Shown here: positions 25,609 to 34,415 of the stretch, piece by piece
Numbering within the stretch: the stretch's first letter is position 1
Layout of the letters: each line of letters starts with the position of its first letter
Assembly: GCF_030209745.1 (NCBI RefSeq)
Contig: NZ_JARVRJ010000006.1
Span: forward strand, 62,001 to 126,000
From: Arthrobacter sp. fls2-241-R2A-200
GTDB lineage: Bacteria > Actinomycetota > Actinomycetes > Actinomycetales > Micrococcaceae
DNA: 64,000 bases
Direction: 5' to 3'
Notes under the pieces: model-generated
Told to the model about the DNA's origin: nothing
The model's input: the letters and a program-made list of their open reading frames with translations, nothing else
The model's database searches: none
Position numbers and translations under genes: made by a program

Positions 25609-26190
25609 CTAGAGGCCCCAACGGACAATCGCAGGTGTTCTCTTATCCCATCCCAAAGTGCACACCTTCGCGGTTCCCAGGACAAAGTGCCGCCCCTCGC
25701 GGGCGTCCATTTCGAGCCATCGGGCCGTCAGGATCCTGGAGAAATGCCCATGGGCAACCACCAGCACGTTATCCATTCCGGACTCCAGCACCCGTCCGAT
25801 GATTTTGTCGGCCCGGGCAGCAACCTCGTCGAGCGTCTCACCATTGGGTACTCCATCAGTCCAGATGAGGTACTCGGGGTTGTCCTTGCGGATGAGGTCC
25901 GAGCTGATGCCTTCGTAGTCGCCATAGTTCCATTCCACCGCGAGCGGCTCGTGGACGGCGTCGGGATATCCGGCGAGCTCCGCGGTGCGGCGGGCGCGGC
26001 GCAGCGGTGAGGTCAGGACGAGATCGAAGTCAATGCCTTCCAGCACTTTCCGGGCCTCTACGGCCTGCTGCTCGCCCTCCACTGTGAGGGGAAGATCGGT
26101 CAGGCCCGTGTACTGGCCGCTCTTGGACCATTCCGTCTCACCGTGGCGGAGGATCCAGAGCTGGGGGCGTGGTGAGGTCGAAGGGTTCAT
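25609..26190 (-). CDS. Histidine phosphatase family protein (phosphoglycerate-mutase-like)
   Basis: A 193-residue phosphatase. The catalytic RHG motif is LWILRHGETEWS near residue 13. Other active-site residues are the Arg in SPLRRARRTAEL, the Glu in EWNYGDYEG and the second His in VVAHGHFSRIL. Length fits broad-specificity histidine phosphatases rather than true 2,3-bisphosphoglycerate mutases (about 250 residues). Its start overlaps the end of the CCA-transferase gene by four bases (ATGA), so the two are co-expressed. Substrate not assignable. Confidence 0.88.
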   Translation of the reverse strand: MNPSTSPRPQLWILRHGETEWSKSGQYTGLTDLPLTVEGEQQAVEARKVLEGIDFDLVLTSPLRRARRTAELAGYPDAVHEPLAVEWNYGDYEGISSDLIRKDNPEYLIWTDGVPNGETLDEVAARADKIIGRVLESGMDNVLVVAHGHFSRILTARWLEMDAREGRHFVLGTAKVCTLGWDKRTPAIVRWGL

Positions 26191-27698
26191 GAGGGCTCCT
26201 CTGTTTCTTCGCGGTCCGCCACTGTGGATGCTGTGGACAGTTCAGTTTCGGCCAAAGGCTCGACGACGGCAGACTCGGGTTGCGCTTCCCACCAGGACAG
26301 GAGCTTCCGCTCGGCTTCGTCCGGGGCGAGCGGACCGTGTTCCATGCGTTGCTCCAGGAGGAACTTGTAGGCCCGTCCCACCACCGGACCGGGTTTGAGT
26401 CCCAGAAGCGCCATGATCTGTGCGCCGTCGAGGTCGGGCCGAACGGCCGCCAATGATTCCTGCTCCAGAAGCGCCGTGATGCGATGCTCCAGGTCGTCAT
26501 AGGCGAACGACAATCGATCGGCCTTGCGCTGGTTCCGTGTGGTTACGTCCGATCGCGTGAGCCGGTGCAGGCGTTCCAGCAGGGGACCGGCGTCGGTAAC
26601 GTATCGGCGCACGGCTGAATCCGTCCACCCAGCATCGCCGTAGCCGTAAAACCTCATGTGCAATTCAACAAGGCGGGCAACAGCCTTGATGGAGTCGTTG
26701 TCGAAGCGCAGTGCTTTCATCCGCTTGGCGGTCAGCTTCGCACCCACGGCGTCATGGTGCCGGAAGCTCACCGCACCGCCTGGTTCGAAGCGACGCGTGG
26801 CGGGCTTGCCGACGTCGTGCATGAGCGCGGCGAACCTCAGCACAAAGTCGGGCCCGGGAACCGGCCCATCCGGTCCCGTTTCCAGTGCTGCCGCCTGTTC
26901 GAGGACCTGGAGCGAGTGCTGGTAGACGTCCTTATGCCGGTGGTGCTCGTCGGCTTCCAAGCGCAGGGCTGAGACCTCAGGAAGAACGAAATCAGCCAAA
27001 CCAGTGTCCACTAGGAGGTCAATGCCTTCCCTGGGGTGGGCTCCGTTGATGAGCTTGACCAGTTCTTCCCGAATACGTTCTGCCGAGATGATCTTGATCC
27101 GGTCCGCCATCTGGGACATGGCGAGGCGGACGTCGTCGTGAACGGAAACGCCCAGCTGTGACGCGAAACGTGCCGCGCGCATCATCCGGAGGGGATCATC
27201 GGAGAAGGAAGCCTCAGGTGCGCCGGGTGTGGCGAGCTCGGAAGAGTGAAGGTCGCGGACGCCACCAAAGGGATCAACCAATTCCAGTCCGGGCAAGCGC
27301 AACGCCATGGCATTGATGGTGAAGTCCCGGCGCAGCAGGTCATCGGTCAGGGAGTCACCGAAGGCCACCACGGGCTTCCGGGAATCGGGATCGTATGCCT
27401 CAGCGCGATACGTGGTGATTTCGATCTGGAAGCCGCTCTTCTTCATGCCGATCGTGCCGAAAGCGCGGCCGATCTCCCAGAAGTTGTCTGCCCATTTCCT
27501 GATGACTGCAATGGTCTGGTCCGGCGTCGCGTCCGTGGTGAAATCCAGGTCCGGGGACGTGCGCCCGAGGAAGAGGTCGCGCACTGGGCCGCCCACCAGT
27601 GACAGCTCGAATCCGGCGTCGACGAACCGCTGCCCGAGGTCGAGCACCACCGGGTCAATGGTGAAGTTAACAGAAGAGCTGTGCAGTACGTGCGCCAT
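26187..27698 (-). CDS. cca: CCA tRNA nucleotidyltransferase
   Basis: A 503-residue class II nucleotidyltransferase that adds or repairs the CCA end of tRNAs in the cytoplasm. The head domain begins LSLVGGPVRDLFLGR and carries the metal-binding DxD in SPDLDFTTD. The neck has RRDFTINAMAL and PLRMMRAARFASQLG. An HD domain in the middle contains FAALMHDVGKPATR, placing it with the bacterial CCA enzymes that have a fused HD phosphohydrolase. The tRNA-Ala in this window encodes its CCA while tRNA-Ile does not, so the enzyme is needed. It sits next to murJ as in other Actinobacteria (pcnA-NUDIX-murJ order). Confidence 0.93.
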   Translation of the reverse strand: MAHVLHSSSVNFTIDPVVLDLGQRFVDAGFELSLVGGPVRDLFLGRTSPDLDFTTDATPDQTIAVIRKWADNFWEIGRAFGTIGMKKSGFQIEITTYRAEAYDPDSRKPVVAFGDSLTDDLLRRDFTINAMALRLPGLELVDPFGGVRDLHSSELATPGAPEASFSDDPLRMMRAARFASQLGVSVHDDVRLAMSQMADRIKIISAERIREELVKLINGAHPREGIDLLVDTGLADFVLPEVSALRLEADEHHRHKDVYQHSLQVLEQAAALETGPDGPVPGPDFVLRFAALMHDVGKPATRRFEPGGAVSFRHHDAVGAKLTAKRMKALRFDNDSIKAVARLVELHMRFYGYGDAGWTDSAVRRYVTDAGPLLERLHRLTRSDVTTRNQRKADRLSFAYDDLEHRITALLEQESLAAVRPDLDGAQIMALLGLKPGPVVGRAYKFLLEQRMEHGPLAPDEAERKLLSWWEAQPESAVVEPLAETELSTASTVADREETEEPS

Positions 27699-27846
27699 AG
27701 TTCCTTAAGCTTGGCAGATTTTTGCGCCGCGTTGGGCCACTGTTCAATGTGAAATCCGGATGCGGCGCGGCGGCGGTCTCCTGCAGTCCACCCCGTGGCC
27801 ATGTCCCGGTCATCACAGGAGGGCAAGAGTCGTTAGAGTGGACTTC

Positions 27847-28398
27847 ATGGCCAACCCGATTCCGAGCGCTCCCGGCAGGAGGACAAACGCACCGTTGCCG
27901 TCGGCAATTGGAGCGCATGTCGCCCCTGTCCCACAGCACCCGGCACAGGCCTCCCTTCCCACCGTCGAGGAGGTTTCGGCCGGTGGCGTTGTTGTTGACA
28001 CGTCCGACGACGACCTCCGGGTTGCGATCATTGCCCGCGTTAATAGGGGTGGCCGGCTTGAGTGGTGCCTTCCCAAGGGCCACCCGGAAGGCCGCGAAAA
28101 CAACGAGCAAGCCGCCGTCCGCGAGATCGCGGAGGAGACGGGCATTGAGGGCAACATCCTGGCACCGCTGGGCAGCATCGACTACTGGTTTACCGTCAGC
28201 GGCCACCGGGTCCACAAAACGGTCCACCATTTCCTGTTGCAGGCAACAGGCGGAGAGCTGACCATCGAGAACGATCCCGACCACGAAGCCGTGGACGCTG
28301 CCTGGGTTCCCCTTCAGGAATTGGCCCGAAAACTGTCCTTCCCGAACGAACGCCGCATCGCCGATTTGGCGCGGGAAGTGCTTCCAGAACACCTCTGA
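27847..28398 (+). CDS. NUDIX hydrolase
   Basis: A 183-residue nucleoside-diphosphate-linked-moiety hydrolase. The Nudix box is complete: GHPEGRENNEQAAVREIAEE followed by TGIEG, near residues 79-103. The N-terminal 45 residues are Pro/Ala-rich and probably disordered. The start at 27847 follows a TAGAGT -10-like element at 27834-27839 by seven bases, suggesting a leaderless message; a longer frame to 27760 is unlikely. It sits divergently from cca and 26 bp before murJ, the order seen in mycobacteria (Rv3908-Rv3910 neighbourhood). Substrate unknown. Confidence 0.88.
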   Translation: MANPIPSAPGRRTNAPLPSAIGAHVAPVPQHPAQASLPTVEEVSAGGVVVDTSDDDLRVAIIARVNRGGRLEWCLPKGHPEGRENNEQAAVREIAEETGIEGNILAPLGSIDYWFTVSGHRVHKTVHHFLLQATGGELTIENDPDHEAVDAAWVPLQELARKLSFPNERRIADLAREVLPEHL

Positions 28399-28424
28399 GC
28401 CGGACGCATGGGACGATATAGACG

Positions 28425-30449
28425 ATGTCTGTAGTCAAACAAACCCCCTCGGTTCAGTCCGGAGAAGCACGTTCCAGCGCCATCATGGCTGCAGGGACGC
28501 TCGTTTCCCGGTTCCTTGGCTTCGCCAAAACATGGATGCTCGGTGCAGCCTTGGGCTTGGGCTCAACGGTCAATGACACGTTCATTAATGCGAACAACCT
28601 GCCGAACCTGATCTTCCTCTTGGTGGCCGGCGGCGTCTTCAATGCCGTCCTCGTCCCGCAAATCATCAAGGCCAGCAACGCCCCGGACCGCGGCGCGGAC
28701 TACATCAGCCGCCTGCTGACGCTGGCTGTTTTGGTACTTCTGGGGCTGACAACGCTGGTGACCATCGCCGCTCCCGGCGTCATCGACCTGACCACGCAGG
28801 GGTATTCAGAGCAGCAAAAGGCGTTGGCTGTCACGTTCGCTTTCTGGTGCCTGCCGCAAATCTTCTTCTACGGGCTGTACGCGCTGCTCACCCAGATCTT
28901 GAACGCACACGGAGCATTCGGACCCGCCATGTGGGCACCGATCCTCAATAACGTCGTGGCCATCGCCGGCCTCGGAATGTTCATTTGGATCTTGGGTGCC
29001 AACGTCACCAATCCGCACACACTGGATAACTGGGGGCCCACCCAAACCCTCCTGGTGGCCGGGTTCTCTACGTTCGGCGTCCTCGCCCAAACGGCTATCC
29101 TGCTGGTTCCTGTATTCCGGCTGCGGCTGGGTTTGCGTCCCCGGTTCGGTTGGCGCGGCGTGGGACTGGGCCAGGCGGCCAAGCTCAGCGCGTGGACGTT
29201 GGCGACTGCCGCCGTCGGGCAGTTGGCATTTCTGTACGTCATGAAAATCGCCACGATTCCTGGAGCTGAGCGGCTGCGCCTCAATGATGCGGGGGAGACC
29301 ACCGCCGCATCGACGTTGCCCGGCAACGCGGTCCTGGAAGTTGCCAGCCAGCTGTACCTGCTGCCGCATTCGATTATTGCGTTGTCGCTGGCAACGGTCC
29401 TCTTTAACCGCATGACGAGGGCCTCGCAGGACGGAAACAAAGCCGAACTGCGTGACGCCTTGTCCCATGGTCTGCGCACCATGGCGGTAGCGACGGTTTT
29501 CGGGGCCTTGGCCCTCTTCGCGCTGGCCGGCCCGTTGGGCATGTTCTTCTCCGGCGGCAAACCGCAGGACGGCGTCATGCTGGCCCAGACCTTGACCATC
29601 CTGGCCTTGAGCACGCCGTTCATGAGCGCCAACTTCATGATGTCCCGTGTGTTCTACGCCAACGAGGACGCCCGGACACCCCTTTACGTCCAGCTGCTTC
29701 TCGCTGTGGTGTACGTAGTGGGCGCTTTCATCATTCAATTCCTGCCGGTGGGCCAGATCATCTACGCGATCGCCATCCTCTACACGCTCGGCAACATCCT
29801 TTCCGTGGTGATCAGCGTGGTGTTCCTGCGGCGGATGCTGGGCCACCTTGACGGTCCCCGGATCGCGAATGCGTACATCAGGATGGGCTATGCCGGCTTG
29901 GGATCGGCCGTCTCTGGTGCGCTGGCACTGTGGCTTTTGGGTAGTTACCGTGCCGACGGTTTCGCATGGAGCAGCCGCCCGGCCGCCCTGGTGACGGTGG
30001 TCGTCGTCGGGCCCGTCATGCTGCTTGCCTACCTCGCCTTGCTCCGGGTTTTCCACGTCACTGAACTCCGTGACCTCCTGCGGCCTTTGCTGGGACGTTT
30101 GGGCCGCGGCGTCCCGGTCCCCGCCGGGACCTCTGCTGAACCCACGACGGCGACACGCGCCACGGTCTCCGATGACACCGGGTTGATCCCGCGCATCTCG
30201 GGCGAGTTCGACGCCGCCTCTTTCAGGGCAGGACCCGCAGTGCAGCCGCAACGCCCCGACCACCAACCGTGCACTTCCCGTCATGAAAGTGTCGAGGTTC
30301 CCACCGAGTACCTTCCCGAGGAGAACGAACCCAGCACGGCGCGGGCCAGTAGGTTCCGTCCCGAGGTTCCGCTCCCGGGCCGGCGCACGTACCAAGGTCA
30401 TGCCGGACAGAATCCCTATTTTCCTTCGCGCAACGACTCCGGTGAATGA
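28425..30449 (+). CDS. murJ: Lipid II flippase MurJ (MviN)
   Basis: A 674-residue polytopic membrane protein of the MOP superfamily that flips lipid II across the membrane for peptidoglycan synthesis. About 14 helices fill residues 15-545; family features include MAAGTLVSRFLGFAKTWMLG, NDTFINANNLPNLIFLLVAGG and the central loop with basic residues. The cytosolic tail (about 550-674) is Pro/Arg-rich and ends without the pseudokinase that mycobacterial MviN (Rv3910) carries; a protein matching those missing parts is the next gene. Start ATG at 28425. This arrangement indicates the split form of the mycobacterial fusion. Confidence 0.92.
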   Translation: MSVVKQTPSVQSGEARSSAIMAAGTLVSRFLGFAKTWMLGAALGLGSTVNDTFINANNLPNLIFLLVAGGVFNAVLVPQIIKASNAPDRGADYISRLLTLAVLVLLGLTTLVTIAAPGVIDLTTQGYSEQQKALAVTFAFWCLPQIFFYGLYALLTQILNAHGAFGPAMWAPILNNVVAIAGLGMFIWILGANVTNPHTLDNWGPTQTLLVAGFSTFGVLAQTAILLVPVFRLRLGLRPRFGWRGVGLGQAAKLSAWTLATAAVGQLAFLYVMKIATIPGAERLRLNDAGETTAASTLPGNAVLEVASQLYLLPHSIIALSLATVLFNRMTRASQDGNKAELRDALSHGLRTMAVATVFGALALFALAGPLGMFFSGGKPQDGVMLAQTLTILALSTPFMSANFMMSRVFYANEDARTPLYVQLLLAVVYVVGAFIIQFLPVGQIIYAIAILYTLGNILSVVISVVFLRRMLGHLDGPRIANAYIRMGYAGLGSAVSGALALWLLGSYRADGFAWSSRPAALVTVVVVGPVMLLAYLALLRVFHVTELRDLLRPLLGRLGRGVPVPAGTSAEPTTATRATVSDDTGLIPRISGEFDAASFRAGPAVQPQRPDHQPCTSRHESVEVPTEYLPEENEPSTARASRFRPEVPLPGRRTYQGHAGQNPYFPSRNDSGE

Positions 30450-30589
30450 GCCGTGCCGCCAACACGGGCCGCGGGCCGCAATCGGCTAGGCTAGAAACGA
30501 ATATAGGTAGTTGCAAAAACGGTTGAACCGGCCCGGCCGGCCCAGCCGTGTGCAGGACCCGCAGCTCCCGGACAGCCTAGGAGGAACAC

Positions 30590-32407
30590 GTGTCCCACCC
30601 GATCGACGTCGGATCAGTACTTGGCGGCCGCTACAAGGTCACAGCCAATGTGTTGACCTCGCATGACCAAGATCAGGTGCTCGACGGCGTGGACCAGGTC
30701 CTCAACCGTCCCGTGAGCATCCTCGTTGCAGGCCCCGGAAATGCCGAGCAAGTTGCACAGAGTGCCCGTGAGGTAGCCACAGGGGAGCGCCCGGGCCACG
30801 TCCAGATCCTGGACCTCGGTATCAGTGAGAACACCACATACCTGATCACAAACCACAGCAGCGCTCCTGACCTGTTGGACTTGGTGGTTGCCACCAACCC
30901 GCCGTATATCGAACCGTTCTTCACCGAGACACTCGGCAGCGAAATCTTCGGCGAGCCGCGCACCTATGAACCCGAGACGTACGACGGCCTCTACGAGGAC
31001 GACGAGCACGAGGCCGAGTACATCCAGTACGACGAAAACGGTTACCCCATCCAGTCGCAGCTTGATCGGCAGCCCACATCTGAAGGTGCACCGTCGGGTC
31101 CTTCGGGCAACGTGCCACCCATGCCCGCCGCCAACCCGGCCCCCAAGGGCGGGTTCGCCGGCAAGCTGGCCGCAGCCGCTGCCGGTGCCGGTGCTGCGGG
31201 TGCGGCTGCCGCCGCTGTACTAAAGAACGCCGGTTCCAAGAATCACGACGCCGGTACTGCCGCGGAAACTACGGCCGCGGCATCAAGTGCCAATGACCTT
31301 TCACCTGCTGTGGCTGCCGCGCCGTCCGCCACCGCAGAACCTCAAGTCCAGAATCCGGCACCTCCGGCCCCGGTACAGCCTCCCACCGAGGTGGCTCCGA
31401 TTCAGGCGCCCGCTCAAGCAGCGCCCACCCAGGCTGTTGCCCCTGTGGCTCCGCCCACCGAGGCGGCCCCGCCAGTGCGGCCCCAACCTGTCGCCAAGCC
31501 TGCCACGCAGCCCAAGGTCTCACTGTGGTCCGAAGAGGACTACGGTTTCGCTGGTGAGGACTCTGCTGCTGCGCCAGCAGGGGGTACCAGTGCCGCAGGT
31601 GTCGCCGGCGCTGCAGGTGCATCCGCCGCGCTTGGCTCCGCCCCGGGCAACGGCCCCGCAGATTCCGGGTACGACCGGAAAGCAAGCAACTTTCCGGCGT
31701 CGGCTGCGGTGCAGACCGACTACCAAGAGGACGAGACCTACGAGGATGACCGTCCGCAGAAGGAACCCCGTTCCATGCGCTGGTTGGTCGGGGGCCTCCT
31801 GGCGGCTGTTTTGATCGTTGGTCTCATTCTCGCGGTTACCAATCTTGGAAGCCTGATGCCCCACGCGGCTGCCCCGGCGGCGACGCAAACGGTGGCACCG
31901 CAACCCACAGGAGCAGGTACGGCGAGTCAGCCGCCGTCACCGGCACCAACCGCTCCGCCAGCGCCGCCTGCGATAGACGGAATCACCCGGCTTGGCGATT
32001 TCCCCTTCGCAGCCACGTTCGACAAGGACCTTGTGAAGGCCTTTGACGGCAATGCCGCCAGCTACTGGTCGGACATGGAGTTCGCCACCGCTGACTGGGG
32101 TGGGCTTTCCGGAGAAATGCCGCTCGTTATCAAGCTCAAGGAACCTACTACCGTCAGCTCCGTGGTCTTGGACCAGCTGGGGGGTTCTGGTGGAAGCATC
32201 AGTGTCTTCACCAACGATCGCCCAGCGATGGATGGGGCGAAGCTCGTCGGTACCAATAGCTTCACGTCCCCGGAACTGACGATGCCTCTTCCGGCACCGG
32301 TTCAAACCCAGTACGTGATCGTGGACATCAAGACTCTTCCCAAATTGGCCGTGCCCAAGACCCGTTACGGTTATGGCTTGCGCCTGGCTGAGGTACAGGT
32401 CCACTAA
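30590..32407 (+). CDS. MurJ-partner protein: kinase N-lobe-like domain, membrane helix, extracellular discoidin-like domain
   Basis: A 605-residue protein. Residues 1-100 resemble the N-lobe of a Ser/Thr protein kinase: VGSVLGGRYKV is like the first strand, and the later LDLGISENTTYLITNH is like the strand 4-5/hinge region. The glycine loop lacks GxGxxG and the strand-3 lysine is replaced in VSILVAG, so ATP binding is unlikely, and no C-lobe follows. Residues 105-150 are acidic and 160-395 are Ala/Pro-rich. A single membrane helix spans about 398-418. Residues 462-605 look like a galactose-binding/discoidin sandwich (DGNAASYWSDMEF, LKEPTTVSSVVLDQLGGSGG). The same order (pseudokinase, helix, extracellular lectin-like) is fused to MurJ in mycobacteria. 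Confidence 0.7.
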   Translation: MSHPIDVGSVLGGRYKVTANVLTSHDQDQVLDGVDQVLNRPVSILVAGPGNAEQVAQSAREVATGERPGHVQILDLGISENTTYLITNHSSAPDLLDLVVATNPPYIEPFFTETLGSEIFGEPRTYEPETYDGLYEDDEHEAEYIQYDENGYPIQSQLDRQPTSEGAPSGPSGNVPPMPAANPAPKGGFAGKLAAAAAGAGAAGAAAAAVLKNAGSKNHDAGTAAETTAAASSANDLSPAVAAAPSATAEPQVQNPAPPAPVQPPTEVAPIQAPAQAAPTQAVAPVAPPTEAAPPVRPQPVAKPATQPKVSLWSEEDYGFAGEDSAAAPAGGTSAAGVAGAAGASAALGSAPGNGPADSGYDRKASNFPASAAVQTDYQEDETYEDDRPQKEPRSMRWLVGGLLAAVLIVGLILAVTNLGSLMPHAAAPAATQTVAPQPTGAGTASQPPSPAPTAPPAPPAIDGITRLGDFPFAATFDKDLVKAFDGNAASYWSDMEFATADWGGLSGEMPLVIKLKEPTTVSSVVLDQLGGSGGSISVFTNDRPAMDGAKLVGTNSFTSPELTMPLPAPVQTQYVIVDIKTLPKLAVPKTRYGYGLRLAEVQVH

Positions 32408-32514
32408 CTACAGCATCCAGCTCCACCTCGGTCATAGGGAGTCGCGCTGCGGGGCGGTCAGCCCGCAGACGGTACCCTGAATGGTGGTGGCTTTTTGGGT
32501 CCCCAAAGCAAATC

Positions 32515-32540
32515 GGAATATTTGGGGCCCATCAGGGGTT
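32515..32540 (+). promoter_or_regulatory. SigH/SigR-type (disulfide stress) promoter for trxB-trxA
   Basis: GGAAT at 32515-32519 and GTT at 32538-32540 are separated by exactly 18 bases, matching the GGAAT-N18-GTT consensus known for Streptomyces SigR and mycobacterial SigH promoters. It sits about 58 bases upstream of the trxB start. Thioredoxin genes are classical targets of these sigma factors. Seen in sequence; use in vivo is inferred. Confidence 0.65.
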
Positions 32541-32597
32541 GAGTCAGGTGGCTGCCCCGAAAGCCGCAGCATCGACTAAGGAAGAGGTTCACGCCAA

Positions 32598-33554
32598 GTG
32601 AGCAGTGCAGAAAACAACGCCTCGCAGGTGCGCGACGTCATCATCGTAGGTTCAGGCCCTGCCGGTTACACAGCCGCCGTTTACACCGCCCGTGCCAACA
32701 TGAAGCCTCTGCTCATTGCCGGTTCCGTCACTGCTGGCGGCGAATTGATGAATACCACCGACGTCGAAAATTACCCTGGTTTCCCTGAAGGAATTATGGG
32801 CCCGGACCTGATGGAGAACTTCGAGAAGCAGGCTGCCCGTTTCGGCACTGAGATCTTGTTCGAAGACGTCACCAACTTGGAGCTCGACGGCGACATCAAG
32901 ACAGTCACCATCGGCACGGGGGAGACCTTCCAAGCTCGGGCAATTATTCTCTCCACGGGTTCTGCCTACCGTGAGCTTGGGCTGGCCAACGAAAAGCGCC
33001 TCTCTGGCCACGGTGTTAGTTGGTGCGCAACCTGCGACGGTTTCTTCTTCAAGGACCAGGACATCGCGGTGGTTGGTGGCGGCGACTCGGCCATGGAAGA
33101 AGCCCTCTTCCTGACCAAGTTTGCCAAGTCAGTCACGGTGGTCCACCGGCGCGACACCCTCAAGGCTTCCAAAATCATGGCCGACCGAGCCAAGGCTCAC
33201 GAGAAGATCACGTTCGCTTGGAACTCCGCCGTCGAAGACGTTCTGGGTGGCGACAAGGTCACGGGCCTGAAATTGAAAAACCTTGTTGACGGCACCGAGA
33301 CCGAGCTCCCGGTAACGGGTGTGTTTGTTGCTATCGGCAACGATCCCCGCACTGATCTGGTCCGGGGGAAGGTGGCGCTGACTCCTGAAGGAACCATCGC
33401 TGTTGACGGCCGAAGCTCACGAACAAACATCCCTGGTGTCTTCGCAGCGGGGGATGTCATTGACCCCACCTACCGGCAAGCCATCACAGCTTCCGGTTCT
33501 GGCTGCGTTGCCGCGCTCGACGTCGAACACTTCCTCGCCAACCTGAACTCCTAA
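32598..33554 (+). CDS. trxB: Thioredoxin reductase
   Basis: A 318-residue cytosolic flavoenzyme that reduces thioredoxin with NADPH. The FAD motif is IIVGSGPAGYTAAVYTARA (residues 15-33). The redox-active pair is Cys143 and Cys146 in SWCATCDGFF, and the NADPH motif is VVGGGDSAMEEAL near residue 160. The C-terminal FAD contact has GVFAAGDVIDPTYRQ. Length is standard. Start GTG at 32598 follows GAAGAGG by about ten bases. It forms an operon with trxA 32 bp downstream and is preceded by a SigH/SigR-like promoter. Confidence 0.97.
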   Translation: MSSAENNASQVRDVIIVGSGPAGYTAAVYTARANMKPLLIAGSVTAGGELMNTTDVENYPGFPEGIMGPDLMENFEKQAARFGTEILFEDVTNLELDGDIKTVTIGTGETFQARAIILSTGSAYRELGLANEKRLSGHGVSWCATCDGFFFKDQDIAVVGGGDSAMEEALFLTKFAKSVTVVHRRDTLKASKIMADRAKAHEKITFAWNSAVEDVLGGDKVTGLKLKNLVDGTETELPVTGVFVAIGNDPRTDLVRGKVALTPEGTIAVDGRSSRTNIPGVFAAGDVIDPTYRQAITASGSGCVAALDVEHFLANLNS

Positions 33555-33586
33555 GCTGCCCACACCACCGTTCGAAAGGAAAAGTT

Positions 33587-33913
33587 ATGAGCAACGCAAA
33601 AGACGTAACTGACGCTAGCTTCAGCACCGATGTCCTGGCTTCTGAAAAGCCGGTGATCGTGGACTTCTGGGCAGAGTGGTGCGGGCCGTGCCGCAAACTC
33701 GGTCCCATCCTCGATGAGATTTCCGTTGAATACAGCGAGAAGATCGAAGTCGTCAAGGTCAATGTCGATGACAACCCGGCCATCGCAGCCGAATACGGCA
33801 TCACGTCCATCCCGGCCGTGTACCTGTTCAGCGGTGGCGAAGTTAAGAACACCGTCATTGGAGCTCGGCCTAAGCAGTACTTCGAAAAGGAATTTGCGGA
33901 CGTACTGTCGTAA
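33587..33913 (+). CDS. trxA: Thioredoxin
   Basis: A 108-residue thioredoxin with the classic active site WAEWCGPCRKL (Cys32, Cys35), the cis-proline region TSIPAVYLF and full-length fold. The start ATG at 33587 follows GAAAGGAAAAG. It is the last gene of the trxB-trxA unit and is closed by a strong hairpin. In many Actinobacteria the next gene is the peptidoglycan amidase-like cwlM; here no gene follows for 5 kb. Confidence 0.97.
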   Translation: MSNAKDVTDASFSTDVLASEKPVIVDFWAEWCGPCRKLGPILDEISVEYSEKIEVVKVNVDDNPAIAAEYGITSIPAVYLFSGGEVKNTVIGARPKQYFEKEFADVLS

Positions 33914-33952
33914 TAACGCATCTCGTTCTAACCGCAGGAATCCCTGCTAGGT

Positions 33953-34002
33953 AAGAGCCGATGGCTAGGGACCCCTACGGATGTCTCCAGCCATCGGCTC
34001 TT
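33953..34002 (+). terminator. Intrinsic terminator after trxA
   Basis: A 14-bp perfect stem (arms 33953-33966 and 33989-34002, AAGAGCCGATGGCT and its complement) with a 22-base loop begins 40 bases after the trxA stop and is followed by CTACATTTCTA, a weak T tract. Confidence 0.75.
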
Positions 34003-34160
34003 CTACATTTCTACGTGAATGAAACCGATGGGGTGTTCTTTCCGGCTGCGGATGCTTCAGGAAGCGTTGGTTTACCCTCGTTCTGCTATATCCCGCTTTC
34101 CTTGGTGTGTGGGGTAGAGGAGCCTAGCGTCTGCTGCAGCGCAGCCGATCCTGCGTCAAG

Positions 34161-34194
34161 TCTTCCCCATTCGTGCGTCTTCCCCGTTCGTGCG
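34161..34194. repeat. Tandem 17-bp direct repeat
   Basis: TCTTCCCCATTCGTGCG is followed immediately by TCTTCCCCGTTCGTGCG, two copies differing at one base. It lies 160 bp downstream of the trxA terminator in non-coding DNA. No function suggested. Confidence 0.7.
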
Positions 34195-34399
34195 GCGCGG
34201 GGCATGGGGCGGGGTCGTAGGAGGCGCCGACCCCGGGCCAGGTCGGGGAGGCCACCTCTTCCTTTGTCCGCTGAGCAGCCTGGGCGACCGCCCTCCGGTA
34301 ATCCCTCGCCGCGTGGCGGGATCGTAGCCGGGCAGGAGGACAATTGCTCCGGCTGATGTACACCCGGAGCAGGGAAGTGGTTCATCTCCGGCGACCTTG

Positions 34400-34415
34400 T
34401 GTTTCACGTGAAACA
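34400..34415. promoter_or_regulatory. parS site 1 (perfect consensus)
   Basis: TGTTTCACGTGAAACA, identical to the bacterial ParB-binding consensus. Flanking bases extend the perfect palindrome to 24 bp (34396-34419). Confidence 0.95.

Noticed and set aside
28806..30401. 531-codon open frame antisense to murJ
   Set aside because: Shadow of GC-rich codons of murJ; composition (His/Gln/Gly-rich) is typical of antisense translation.
34345..34371. 8-bp stem hairpin as a small RNA or terminator
   Set aside because: No T tract, no promoter or conserved RNA motif recognised.
34086..34390. GC-rich structured stretch as RNase P RNA, tmRNA or SRP RNA
   Set aside because: None of the conserved cores of these RNAs could be found.
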